From Candidatus Thiosymbion ectosymbiont of Catanema sp. Cochon2018 (GTDB taxonomy: Bacteria > Pseudomonadota > Gammaproteobacteria > Chromatiales > Chromatiaceae), in NCBI GenBank assembly GCA_011392765.1, contig WYCW01000001.1:1477006-1541005 (forward strand): DNA of 64,000 bases. Direction: 5' to 3'. A program made the position numbers and the translations under genes. Under the pieces are notes generated by a model that was not told the origin of the DNA, searched no databases, and saw only the letters and a program-made list of their open reading frames with translations. Each line of letters opens with the position of its first letter. Position 1 is the first letter of the stretch. This document shows positions 34,366 through 44,700 of this stretch, in pieces.

Positions 34366-37300
34366 ATGCTGGCATTGCCCTTTTCGCTCCTACCCGCGGG
34401 TTTTCTGGTCCGTCGTGCGCGAAGACTCTACGCCGCGGGGAAGGCATCAGATGCCTTGAAAGTCACCGATGCCGCTTTAGCAAAGCTCTTACGGGGCAGT
34501 CCTAAAAGCAAGGCAACCGGTTCGGTACCGGGCTTGCTCGAAGACGCGACCTATCTCAGAGGTAAGATCCTTCTCGAACGCGCGGACGAATCCGGCGCGC
34601 TCAATGCGTTTCTTGCAGCCTATCCTGCAGGCCGTCTTGACGCCGATGCCTTCTCTCTTTTAGTGCGTGGGTTACTGCAGCGCGGAGATCTGGGAACCCA
34701 AGCGCGGGCTATCTACTTTGATTATATAAGCAGGGTCCCGATCCCCGATCCGGCACCCATATTCAGGCGTAATCTCGATCGTTTGGGAACCATCTCGGCC
34801 CCGGACGTCCGGGATCCAGAGGGCTGGAAGTTCCTGCGCGCATGGAACGAGGCCCTAGTCGCCAAACGGGATGATGTTCCGTGGGTCCATCGACATCTCG
34901 GCACGCTGGCGGCCCTTCGCGGTGATTGGGCGACTGCGGCTAGGGAGCTCTGGCAAACCCTCGACCTCGATCCCCATTGCCGTAAGTCCCGCAGCATTCG
35001 CGCTTACGCGTTGATGCAACAGGAACGCTTCGGTACGGCTCGCAGTCACCTCAACAGGCTTGTGAACCAAATGCCGACCCGGAAAGCACTGGTGCTCAGG
35101 GGGCATTGTCTGAGGCGGCGGGGAGAGCCGAGGGCGGCAGCCTCGGATCTCCGGGCGGCCCATCGCCATCGGCCCCTGACCCAGGCGGACGCGCTGGCGT
35201 TCGCGGAGACGCTCATAAACGCCGAGGAGTGGGTCGCAGCTCGTGAGCTGATAGAGCATTTCTCATCGCCGCAGGACGAACGTTGGGATCTCCTGCTGGG
35301 GGCCATCGCGGAGACCGAGGGCCGTCCGGACAAGGCTCTCAAGATATATCAGGGACTGACTAGATCGCAGACCCTGGGCGGACAGACCGTGCGGCGACTC
35401 CTCGCCGCCCTTGCCGAAAACCCACAAGTCAAGGATGCATTAGTCCTACTCGAATCGGTCCCCCAGGAACATAGGGGGGATCTCTACTGGACGACGCGGG
35501 GGAACGTCTGCCTTGCGGCCGACAACACCCGAGATGCCCTCGAAGCATGGAGCCAAGTATCGGCACCTGGTCCGGCCCTCGTCGCTGCTTTCCTCGACCT
35601 GTTTCGCTGGTACCTGGTGTCGCTCTACAACACCGGTGATTACGACGGAGTGCTTGCTACAGCCGCTCGCTACGATATGACCCGATCCGGAATGGACTCC
35701 AGCGCCTTGATCCCCGTGATAGCGAGCGCGTTGGGGCGGCATATCCAAGGCCGGTTGGAAAATGGCACAGCGACATTGGATGAGTTCAATATCCAGGTGA
35801 AGCAAATAGCCGCCAAGGTCGCGGGGTTTGGAACGCACCCTAAGACGAGGCTGATGTCGGGACTCCTGCATGCTCATGTCGGCCAGTACCGGCAAGGGCA
35901 TGACATCCTCAAGCCTTTTTGGCAATCCGGCCAGGTGAATCGGGAAATCTTGCTGCAGCTCGTCCGCTGTGCGTTGCGCAGCGAGTATACCAAAACCGCC
36001 CGCCAAATACTGGAAACTTTGGACCACCAGGATCCCGACGTTCGCCGGCTTGCAGCGGCCGACGCAGCCTTGGCCGGCCATTGGAATGCGGCATTGGATT
36101 ATCTAACGGGAACAGGCGATCTCCCCCTTCCGGCATCCATCCACTGTGCCCTCCTCTTTCAGGCCGGACGTTTCGAAGCGCTGGCCAAGCTGGCCGGCGA
36201 AGGCCATCACCACCACTACTATCTCGCGGCTTCTCGCCTCCACCGGAAAAGGCAAACCGAAGCAGAGCAGTCGCTGAGGGCCATACCGGATACCGATGGG
36301 CTACGGCCCGCCGCGGACCGGCTCCTGGGTTGGATTCGTCTTCAGGAAGCAAGGGATGCCCTCGCTAGCGGAAAACAACGCCCGGCATTCGAGAAACTCG
36401 CCGAAGCCCTCACCCTGTGGCCGGACCAAGGTGGCCCGATGACGGACGTGGAAGGAGATGAGAGCAGCTTGCTTCCCGTTTTCGTCGCCGTCAATGAGCG
36501 TACCAAAATACTTGCCGTACTCCGGGACCGAGCCGATGCGGCCGGCTTGGCGGAACCTGCTTCCTGTCATCGGCTTGCCCTCTACTACCTGGCGGAAGGT
36601 GAACGGAGCGCCAAGGCCGGTGAATTCGCCGACGCGCTCCGGAACTGGGAGTGGTCGGTGGCCTGCATCTGCGTCACCTTGGCCAACTTCACCTACATTC
36701 AGGAATGGGCGGAGGAGCGGTCGAGAACCTATGGTGTTCACACTACGGCCGAAAATATCGTCGGCATCGAGAGCAAGGTACTGGGGCGTTTGGAGGGCCT
36801 ATTCCACAGCTGGACCGAGCGGCTTGCGGGACGGGGACGCCGTGAAAAGGCGGACCGCCTATCCGACCTGGTCCTTTCCCTGAACACCGAGCTCGCCGCC
36901 GCCAAGCTGTTGCGGGAACGCGAGGGGTTTACCGTGGAAGGGAATCCCGGCAGGGTATCCGCCGGTCCCACCTACCTGGCCCTGATGGATTTGGAAATCG
37001 CTTTCGGCTCCCATTTGGATAGCCTGAAGCTCAAAGGCACCGGGCGAAGGCACCTCCCGGAGGAAGAAGGAGATTTGACTCGGCTCTTGCGAATGATGGC
37101 AGAATTGATCGAACAGGAAGACGACGGCATGGATCCGGCAGTCAAACGCAACCTCGAGTGGTTCTTCTCGTCGCTACGGTTCGCGGCATTCCTGGAACAT
37201 TCCGGCGAACCCGAGCAGGCACTGCAACGACTCCGCACCAGGCAGCCACGCTGCCTGCCCCTGGGTACCGGCCGGTCCTGTACCGGGATGTTACGTCAGG

Positions 37301-38319
37301 CGTGCAGTCAGGATCTGCCTTGTTTCGCCAAGTGCAACCCGGCGTTCAGCGGTCCCGACGGCGGAGAAAAATTTCGTGCGGCGGCCGAGGAGCTCGAGGA
37401 ATCCGTGCTCTTTACGCTCGGCGAACAGGCCATCGCCGCGCCGGAAGATCGCTCCGACCAGGCCGTCCGATACTGGAGCGACGCCGGCTCCCTCGCCGCA
37501 TCCAGTGGCCGCGACGGTGGACTACGGGCGCGCATGCGCAAGGCCATCCTGGGGAGAGTCCAGGTACTCCAGCAAAAGGACCGGATGGAAGACGGCATCC
37601 GGCTCATCGAGGCCATGGACAGCCTCTGCGGCAACGAAGAGCTTCAGGGCATGCTGGCGACACTCCATGCCGCGGTTGCGATTACCGTGATCAACGAGGA
37701 CGATGACTGGGAGCAAGGCGTGAAGGGTCTGCGCCGGGCGCGGGGGCTGAACCCGCACTCCTCGCATATCAACCTGAACCTGATCCTGGCCCTGCGAGGA
37801 TGGGCAAACGAGACCCATGAGAGAGACTGGGAACAGGCGTGCGGCCTGCTCGAAGAAGCGATCGAGATCGCAAAAGGAGAACTGGAAACGGACCCCCACA
37901 ACAAGCAGCTTCAGGAACTGGCCAATACATCCCGTGCCGAGTTGGCGGCCCTTCGACCGCTGGATGACACCGGTAGCGTCGAGGATTTGTTGACGGCCAT
38001 GCTTATGAAAAGCACGGGAGGACCCCAAGGCCTCTCTACCCTCTATCACAACCAAGGTGTGGCTAAAGCGAACGAGGGCAAATTCGATGAAGCCATAACG
38101 GACCTTGAAAAGGCCCTGGAGCTGGAGCCGGATAGCGATGTGACACGCAAGATGCTGGCCCAAACACTGAACGCCCGGGCCGTGGAACGGGCGAACGCCG
38201 AGCGGTTCGACTCGGCACTTCAAGACATCCGGCGTGGATTGAAACTCGCTCCTGGAGACGCCGTTTTGAAAGGTAATCGAGACGCTATTTCCAAAGCAAG
38301 GCGTTTCGCGAAATATTGA
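34366..38319 (+). CDS. Giant TPR-repeat protein, first gene of the chaperone/TIR/CHAT island
   Basis: 1317-aa soluble protein built mainly of TPR-like helical hairpins. Clear units include GDWATAARELWQTLDLDPHC near residue 195 and GKFDEAITDLEKALELEPDS near residue 1240, with a final unit ERFDSALQDIRRGLKLAPGD. No enzymatic domain is recognisable. Odd features are a run of four His with two Tyr (GEGHHHHYYLAAS, about residue 613) and a cysteine cluster (CLPLGTGRSC...ACSQDLPCFAKC, about residues 962-988) that could bind metal. An AGGAGAAG lies 12 bp upstream of the start. All following island genes are on the same strand. Likely a scaffold or sensor; function unknown. Confidence 0.85.
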   Translation: MLALPFSLLPAGFLVRRARRLYAAGKASDALKVTDAALAKLLRGSPKSKATGSVPGLLEDATYLRGKILLERADESGALNAFLAAYPAGRLDADAFSLLVRGLLQRGDLGTQARAIYFDYISRVPIPDPAPIFRRNLDRLGTISAPDVRDPEGWKFLRAWNEALVAKRDDVPWVHRHLGTLAALRGDWATAARELWQTLDLDPHCRKSRSIRAYALMQQERFGTARSHLNRLVNQMPTRKALVLRGHCLRRRGEPRAAASDLRAAHRHRPLTQADALAFAETLINAEEWVAARELIEHFSSPQDERWDLLLGAIAETEGRPDKALKIYQGLTRSQTLGGQTVRRLLAALAENPQVKDALVLLESVPQEHRGDLYWTTRGNVCLAADNTRDALEAWSQVSAPGPALVAAFLDLFRWYLVSLYNTGDYDGVLATAARYDMTRSGMDSSALIPVIASALGRHIQGRLENGTATLDEFNIQVKQIAAKVAGFGTHPKTRLMSGLLHAHVGQYRQGHDILKPFWQSGQVNREILLQLVRCALRSEYTKTARQILETLDHQDPDVRRLAAADAALAGHWNAALDYLTGTGDLPLPASIHCALLFQAGRFEALAKLAGEGHHHHYYLAASRLHRKRQTEAEQSLRAIPDTDGLRPAADRLLGWIRLQEARDALASGKQRPAFEKLAEALTLWPDQGGPMTDVEGDESSLLPVFVAVNERTKILAVLRDRADAAGLAEPASCHRLALYYLAEGERSAKAGEFADALRNWEWSVACICVTLANFTYIQEWAEERSRTYGVHTTAENIVGIESKVLGRLEGLFHSWTERLAGRGRREKADRLSDLVLSLNTELAAAKLLREREGFTVEGNPGRVSAGPTYLALMDLEIAFGSHLDSLKLKGTGRRHLPEEEGDLTRLLRMMAELIEQEDDGMDPAVKRNLEWFFSSLRFAAFLEHSGEPEQALQRLRTRQPRCLPLGTGRSCTGMLRQACSQDLPCFAKCNPAFSGPDGGEKFRAAAEELEESVLFTLGEQAIAAPEDRSDQAVRYWSDAGSLAASSGRDGGLRARMRKAILGRVQVLQQKDRMEDGIRLIEAMDSLCGNEELQGMLATLHAAVAITVINEDDDWEQGVKGLRRARGLNPHSSHINLNLILALRGWANETHERDWEQACGLLEEAIEIAKGELETDPHNKQLQELANTSRAELAALRPLDDTGSVEDLLTAMLMKSTGGPQGLSTLYHNQGVAKANEGKFDEAITDLEKALELEPDSDVTRKMLAQTLNARAVERANAERFDSALQDIRRGLKLAPGDAVLKGNRDAISKARRFAKY

Positions 38320-38332
38320 ACATAATCAAAAG

Positions 38333-38425
38333 GTAATCGTTCAGACTCCACCCCGTCATTCCGGCAGGGATTGCCGGAATCCAGACGCCAGGGACGGCAA
38401 AAACAGTAGGGATCTGAACGATTAC
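38333..38425. repeat. Family F element, complete copy
   Basis: Inverted ends GTAATCGTTCAGA and TCTGAACGATTAC enclose ATTCCGGCAGGGATTGCCGG. The element is inserted between the TPR gene and the TIR gene of the island. Confidence 0.8.
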
Positions 38426-38494
38426 ATCAAACGCAGTTAGCCACCGGAGTCACCCAACAGTCGGACCACGAAACTCGCACGCCTCTCCTGCAAA

Positions 38495-41400
38495 ATGGAA
38501 CGATCAAAACGCAAACCAAGCAATGTTCCTCCCGACAGCGGTTGGGAGCCCCGCTTTTTCATTTGCTTTTTCCCCGGCGTGGGGCAAGAGATGCAGGATT
38601 ATGTTGTGCGGTCCCTTCGGGACCATTTCGGAAAGAACCGCCTAGTGGTCGTCCAAGGTTACCTGCCGTTAGCGGCAATATTTCAAAAAGGTGGCGACGA
38701 CAGGATGCAAAAATCGGTCGGCGATTTCGACCTGGTTGTCCCGGTGTTTCATGATGAATGGCTGGCTAAACTCGAAAGAGAAAACGGAATTCCCAATAGA
38801 TCTGCTGCTCTCGATAATCCGCTTGGTGCAATCACGGAAATCATAGACACAGGCATCTGTGTACTGCCGGTTCTGCTTCGAAAGACGGCCCGCAGGAAAA
38901 GCCAGATTGGAAACGTCCTTGAGGCGGATAACTGTTCCGGCTGGATGGAAATTCGGTTGAGACGATCTCAGGTCGAGGATACCCAAGCCTTGATACGGGA
39001 ACTGGAACGACAAGCGGCCCATTTGACGACCATACACACGCATCATGATCGATTCTCGGACGTATGGGACCGAGGTGAGTGGTTGGCCGCCCGCCGTATA
39101 CTGGAGGAAATGCCCAGCACGCGGCACATGCCTGTACCAAGGGTGGTGCAGCGATCCTTCAGAAAACTGCCGCTATTCGACAGGCTTCTCCGCACCACCA
39201 GCGCACTTGAGCAGTTACGTTTTAATCTTGCCCTGGAAGAGCTCGCCGGAGTACCCGACGCAGACGGACCGCCCAATTTACCGGCATCCAAAGCAATAGC
39301 CCGGATCGGTCTGCGGGTTGCCGATGCCATCACATCCGGAAAGCGAAGAGAGCTGTCCTCCCTCGCCACCGAGTTTGCCGGGATCATCGAAACCTCAGGG
39401 TTTCCCTTATCCGCACTTCCCGGAGCGAGCCAAGTACGCCGACTCTTAGACTCCGGGGACCGAATCATCGACGCGATTTGGGATAGGCTGAAATCTCCCT
39501 CGGGCTACAACGAATCGGAAAAGCTCACGATCCTTGCCTCCTTGCAGAACCGTTTCGACCAGCACGCGGTCTTTGCTGGCCTTACTGGCACCGATGCTCG
39601 GGATGCGGTGAAAGGTCTCCGGGGTAAGGATATGCGAGTCCCCTCATTCATCCGGAGCCTTTTGGGATCGGATCGAATGCGTCGCCTTGTAATACGAGAT
39701 GGTAGCCTGCCTCGAATACTGAGAATGGAGGAACACGAGAACCTTCTCGCCAGGTCTGCCCAGACTATAACCGTTCAGATCTCCCCTCCGGATTCTGATC
39801 CCGAAAACGAGAAATCAAAGGCTTATTTCTACATTGAGTTAAAATCTGGAGAAGTATCCGAACAGTTACCCGGACTTTTCCACTTCATACAGGAGGAGGT
39901 GTTCAAACTTCTCATCGATGTAGGAGCTAAACTCGATATATTGTTGAGCGAGAGACCATTCGAGGTCTCGAAGTACATCGCCAAAGGTTACGGCCTTAAG
40001 AGCACGCAGATCGATAAGTCAAAAAGCGAAAAACGAAGTGAGAGGATCTATAGTCCCTCGCTCCGCACTGTCTTTAAAGAACAAGTGTATACACAACATC
40101 GCACTAACCTCGATGAAGGAGAGCTAGACAGAAAAGAAACGACATCGTCTGAGTTGCCAACGGAGGTCCATGCGGAAGATGAGCCTCCGACATTGCCGGA
40201 CCAATTACTATTCGAGCTTCTGCAATATTTCCGCACCCTGCTTTTTATCCTCAGTGCTCTCTTTCCCCGGCGCCTGTCGAACGCGTATGCCTTACAGATT
40301 CTAGGACAGAGCATCGCGGACCCGCGCCATTTGCCGTCTCTCTTTCAGTGGTTGCTGGGACCGTCAACTAGTTGGCAGACCTTTGCAGAAGTTGGACTGA
40401 CAACCTTGATTCTGCAAGACGATACGCGCGATACCGGGATTTCGGTTATCCAACGGGACGACGGACGACCCACCGGTTTCGGCCGGAGACACGGACATTC
40501 CTCCGCGCGAGATATCGGGGGTACGAAACCTGATACGGTTTACCGACCAAGAGGTGTCGGGCCACAGGCACGAGACCCAGCCAGAGGTGGTCAACCTTTT
40601 GGGGGTGGAGGAGGAGAGTATCGATCCGGCCACGGTGGTGACCACTCATCCGGACCGCAAGATGGAGCTCTCAGGCGTTTGCTGGCCTGGAGACGACGCC
40701 GATGGCCCGATCGGATCCATTTCACCATTACCGGCCCTTCCCACGTCATACAACCTAGCGTCTTTGTAATTGACGTGTGGGTTCATCAGAAGGGGCAACG
40801 CAACCAAGTCCTGGAACGCGCGAGAACGCGGGCGAATAACGGCCAGCCGGTTGTCGTAGCGACGGACGCGAAGTCGAGGTGGGTTCACCGAGGCACACGC
40901 CTGTCAGTCTGGCTTGATGCAGAGGACTTGCTAATCGATGTGCCCGAAAGAGATATTGTCTGGAATGGAGCGATCGGAAATGCCAGCTTCTCGGTTCGGG
41001 TACCTGAGCTGAAACCTAGCGGAGAGCCTGTAGCACAAGGAGATAAGGAAGTCGTTGCGCAAGTATCGCTAAACGGTCTTGTCATTTCGGAACTTCGTGT
41101 CGTCATCCGCGTAGCGGATACGGTTGCCGAACCAGGGACCATACGAATGGACGAGAGGCGCCACCAAAAGGCGTTCGCATCCTATGCGCGTGAGGACAAG
41201 AATAGAGTTGAGCCATGTTTCAATCTCTTGAAGAACTACGCACCCGATCTGCAAATATTCTGGGACCAGCACCTGCTCCCTGGCGATCCGGTTGAAACCG
41301 TGATTTTTCAGAAGGTTGCCGAGAGCACGATCTTTTACCTGTTTTGGTCGCGGTTCGCTCAAAGGTCTTTTTGGGTTAGAAGAGAGTGGAAGTATGCCTT

Positions 41401-41545
41401 AAGGCTCAACAAGAGTCGGGGTGGGCGACCAGTACTGAAACTGTTTCCGCTCGTCTCACCCAAAGAGGTCCCGCTGCCAGTGGAGCTGAGCGACTTTCAC
41501 TTCGGTAATTCCGTTTTCTCGTGCGATGAACGGGAGGTATCATGA
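38495..41545 (+). CDS. TIR-domain protein with possible compensated frameshift
   Basis: 1016-aa ORF. The C-terminus (about residues 890-1010) is a TIR domain: KAFASYAREDKNRVEPCF, then IFWDQHLLPGD, ESTIFYLFWS and FWVRREWKYALRL, where Glu964 occupies the catalytic position of NAD-cleaving TIRs. A beta-rich segment (FVIDVWVHQKGQRNQVLE) precedes it. The N-terminus (RFFICFFPGVGQEMQDYVVR, FDLVVPVFHDEWLAKLE) looks like a second, degenerate TIR-like fold; this is inference. Residues about 640-735 are Gly/Arg-rich and look out of frame, while the +1 frame there reads naturally (TDQEVSGHRHETQPEVVNLL). The stop overlaps the next ORF (ATGA). Probable effector of the island. Confidence 0.8.
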   Translation: MERSKRKPSNVPPDSGWEPRFFICFFPGVGQEMQDYVVRSLRDHFGKNRLVVVQGYLPLAAIFQKGGDDRMQKSVGDFDLVVPVFHDEWLAKLERENGIPNRSAALDNPLGAITEIIDTGICVLPVLLRKTARRKSQIGNVLEADNCSGWMEIRLRRSQVEDTQALIRELERQAAHLTTIHTHHDRFSDVWDRGEWLAARRILEEMPSTRHMPVPRVVQRSFRKLPLFDRLLRTTSALEQLRFNLALEELAGVPDADGPPNLPASKAIARIGLRVADAITSGKRRELSSLATEFAGIIETSGFPLSALPGASQVRRLLDSGDRIIDAIWDRLKSPSGYNESEKLTILASLQNRFDQHAVFAGLTGTDARDAVKGLRGKDMRVPSFIRSLLGSDRMRRLVIRDGSLPRILRMEEHENLLARSAQTITVQISPPDSDPENEKSKAYFYIELKSGEVSEQLPGLFHFIQEEVFKLLIDVGAKLDILLSERPFEVSKYIAKGYGLKSTQIDKSKSEKRSERIYSPSLRTVFKEQVYTQHRTNLDEGELDRKETTSSELPTEVHAEDEPPTLPDQLLFELLQYFRTLLFILSALFPRRLSNAYALQILGQSIADPRHLPSLFQWLLGPSTSWQTFAEVGLTTLILQDDTRDTGISVIQRDDGRPTGFGRRHGHSSARDIGGTKPDTVYRPRGVGPQARDPARGGQPFGGGGGEYRSGHGGDHSSGPQDGALRRLLAWRRRRWPDRIHFTITGPSHVIQPSVFVIDVWVHQKGQRNQVLERARTRANNGQPVVVATDAKSRWVHRGTRLSVWLDAEDLLIDVPERDIVWNGAIGNASFSVRVPELKPSGEPVAQGDKEVVAQVSLNGLVISELRVVIRVADTVAEPGTIRMDERRHQKAFASYAREDKNRVEPCFNLLKNYAPDLQIFWDQHLLPGDPVETVIFQKVAESTIFYLFWSRFAQRSFWVRREWKYALRLNKSRGGRPVLKLFPLVSPKEVPLPVELSDFHFGNSVFSCDEREVS

Positions 41546-41784
41546 TAAGACCGAAAGAAATATCGGACACAAGGCCACTGTGCGATGGGCTTCCGTTTCA
41601 GAAAGTTACAATCCGTAGTTCTCCTGATGTATTCCCAAGGGGTATTCTGGACCCTTTATTCACAATGAACGAGCTTTGCGATTGGGGTATATCCTTGTCA
41701 CGAGACCACTCGGGATGTGGTTCTCAAGATCATACCATCGGCTCTCAGCCCCGTAGGTCCAGAGGTGAAACATGGATTTCGTAG
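41542..41784 (+). CDS. Small ORF between TIR and CHAT genes
   Basis: 80 codons starting at an ATG that overlaps the TIR-gene stop and ending 13 bp inside the CHAT gene. The product (KEISDTRPLCDGLPFQKVTI and onward) has no recognisable domain, and its C-terminal end is rich in Arg, Ser and Gly. The overlap arrangement argues for translation, but composition is unconvincing. It might simply be spacer that happens to be open. Confidence 0.35.
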   Translation: MIRPKEISDTRPLCDGLPFQKVTIRSSPDVFPRGILDPLFTMNELCDWGISLSRDHSGCGSQDHTIGSQPRRSRGETWIS

Positions 41785-44700
41785 ATTTTAATATCTTGGT
41801 CCAACCAACGGGTATGTACTGGAGCATCGCCTCCACCGACTCAGACGCTGGTGTGGTGATGGAGCAAACGGAGCCCCCTTTCAGTTTCGATGTACTCGAT
41901 AACATTCGATTGCAGATTGAGAATGCAGCGGTGAATGGAGCGATGCGCCGCATTCGGCCGAGGAGCGAAAAAATCATGCAGGATCGGGGGCTGGAGTTGT
42001 TCGAACGCCTCGTGCCTGGCCGAATCCGTAACGCTCTAAGAAGGGCTTACAGAGAGCACAACCGGCTGCGTATTCGGATACAAACGGACGCAGCGCTTGC
42101 TGCATACCCGTTTGAGCTCGCGTTTTCGGAAGATCAGGATCTTCATGGTCACCTTGCCCTGAGATCCAATATAACCTTGGTCAGGTCGACGCGTAATGTA
42201 GGAACCACACAATCCCTGGAGCCGATTCAGCGTCCCATACGGCTGCTTGTAGTTATAGCCAGCCCTACAGCTAGAGACTTGGATAAGATAGATGCTAATA
42301 AAGAGGTAACACGCATCAAACAGGCACTCAATTACTCTTTCGTAGAAATAGACTTTATCCGGGGAAAAGGTACATATCGCCAACTCCAAGCGCGGCTCGG
42401 AAGGGGTATTGGTTACCACATCCTACATTTCGTGGGGCATGGTGGCTATGATGAAGAGACGAAGGAGGGTTTACTGTTTTTCGAGGGAGACGATGGAACT
42501 CCGCATGAGGTATCTGCTGAGGCGTTTAATTCTCTCGTTGGTTCTCCCGGTACTATTCGACTGGTCACCCTCAATTGCTGCCACGGAGGACGCGTTGGAC
42601 CAAAGCTGTTGTCCGGTGTGGCAATGAGTGTCTTTGCTCTAGGAATACCGGCCGTCGTCGCTATGCAATATGCGATCACGGACTCGGCGGCGATTGAGTT
42701 CGCCTCCTCTTTCTACAGCTATATTGCCATGGGGTTTGCGGTCGATCATGCCATGACACTAACGCGCGGCCTGCTTCATCAAGCGGGTGGTTGTATCCAT
42801 TCGTCGGAATGGGCCACGCCGGTGCTGTATCTGGGTTCCAATAGCGGAGACGTATTTGGCCTGAGCTTTGACCCGGCAGAATTGACCGCCCTATCAGTAG
42901 ATGCGCTACATGCCGGGCATTGGGATAAAGCGGCAGCAACCGCAGCTTTCGTGATCGAACAAGCGTTCGATGATCAACCGACTGTGGAAAAAGGTAGTGA
43001 GATTAAGGCGGTGGGCGAAGAAGCGGCGTGCCTGTTTGCTGGCTGGGAGCACTATAGAACGGAAATGGAATTATTGGAGTTCGGAGTTGCAGCTCGAACA
43101 TTTCAAGAATTGGTCGATCATGCTACGGCTATGGACATAGCACAAATGGAAAAAGTGCTGGGACCGGAGCTTGGAATGGGTGAGGTGCTTCTTGCCGTGG
43201 TTAGAACGTTGAGGTCTTTAGGGGAAGGAGAATATGAAGAAGCCAGGGGGGAGTGTGACCGGTACGCTCACCGAACAGACATCGACTTTCTTTTCAGCTA
43301 CCTCAAAGATCGAATATCAGCGGAGGAAAAAGTCGCCTCCCATATGGGCAGATTCCAAGATCTAATATCAACCGGAGAGTGGTTTTCCGTCCATACTTCG
43401 TTGGTCTCTGACCTTAATGATACTGAGATCAAGGGGGCGATATCCTATTCGGCCCTTGGCGGGAAATTGGGCTTGGCGCGGACCCTACAAAAGGTAGCAA
43501 ACGCCATGGAGATGAAGGCGTATACTGAAGCTAGGTTGGCGCTGGAGAAAGTTGAGCCAGGCGAAGGGGACCCAGCGGTGAGTTTGGTTAAACAACTAGC
43601 AGGCATCGGTGAAACCGCTCTCGAGGTGATTGAATCTAGTGATGTGGATGGATTGCAAGCTCAAAATAAGTTGTTGGATGATCTAAGTGGGACGCTTTCT
43701 GACCAGGCGGGAGTCGTGCTTTCTGCCCATAAAAGGCTTCAGATTTTGCTGGAAAAAGGCATTCGAGATACCACGTGTGAGGTAGGCATGACCCTCTATG
43801 AATCCGGACAGTTTGAGCATGCGATGCGACATTTCGAGAAGATGGAAAGCTTGTTTCGTGACTCTGAGGAATTTCTGGCATATAGAGGAATGGCTAACCA
43901 ACTCCACCATTGCAAAACCTGGATTGGTTTTCATAGGGACCTTCAAGATCGGAAATGGGCAGAGGCCAAAACAAGGTTGAAGGAGATTCCAAGGGGGGAG
44001 GCCCGCGCCGATCGCTGGCGGCGGTGGTGTAACGAGGCACTCAGGTTCGTACCCGTACTCGAAAAGATGGCGGGACGACAGGCTATCCGGGATCCTCGTG
44101 TCCCCTGGGAAGGCGGTGTCTGTCCATACGCCGTGCTGGATGTATCTCCATCCATCGGGATGGAGGAAATCAAGGACGTGGCTTTTGTATTGCAGGGGAA
44201 CTCCGGGGGCATGAGTGAGTTCCAGCGCAGGGCTTGGGATACCTTGCGGGTCGTAGACAAGCGACTCCTGGTGGATTCGTCGCTGTACGTGATCGGCAAT
44301 CCGAGGCGTGCCGAGGAAATACTGGGTCGGATTGTCCATATCAAAGAGGGAACTGACCCGGATAAGCTGGTTCAGGGATTGGCAGAACTGGGCAAGAACA
44401 AGGCGGAAAAAGCAACGAAACGGCAATCAATGCGGAAGGCGATCACCCAATTCCTGGAAGAGGACAAGGGTGTATTCAACGCATTACTCGGGGACTATGA
44501 CGCGGCCATCGGGTTTTTCGAGACCCGGGCCAAGGCGCGACCGGAGGACCCGGAGACCCTGCATGGGCTGGCCCTGGCATCGGCAGGCAAGCTCCATGTC
44601 CAGGGTGCGGACGATCCGGATCTGGCGCGGGTTTGGGATTTGCTTATCCTGAGTTGGGGGGCGGTGTTCGCGGATGATCGTTTCTGGCACCGCTTGTGGG

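Noticed and set aside
35909..36368. Frames overlapping the giant TPR gene on both strands
   Set aside because: Arg/Pro/Gly-rich shadow translations inside a continuous, well-behaved TPR coding frame.
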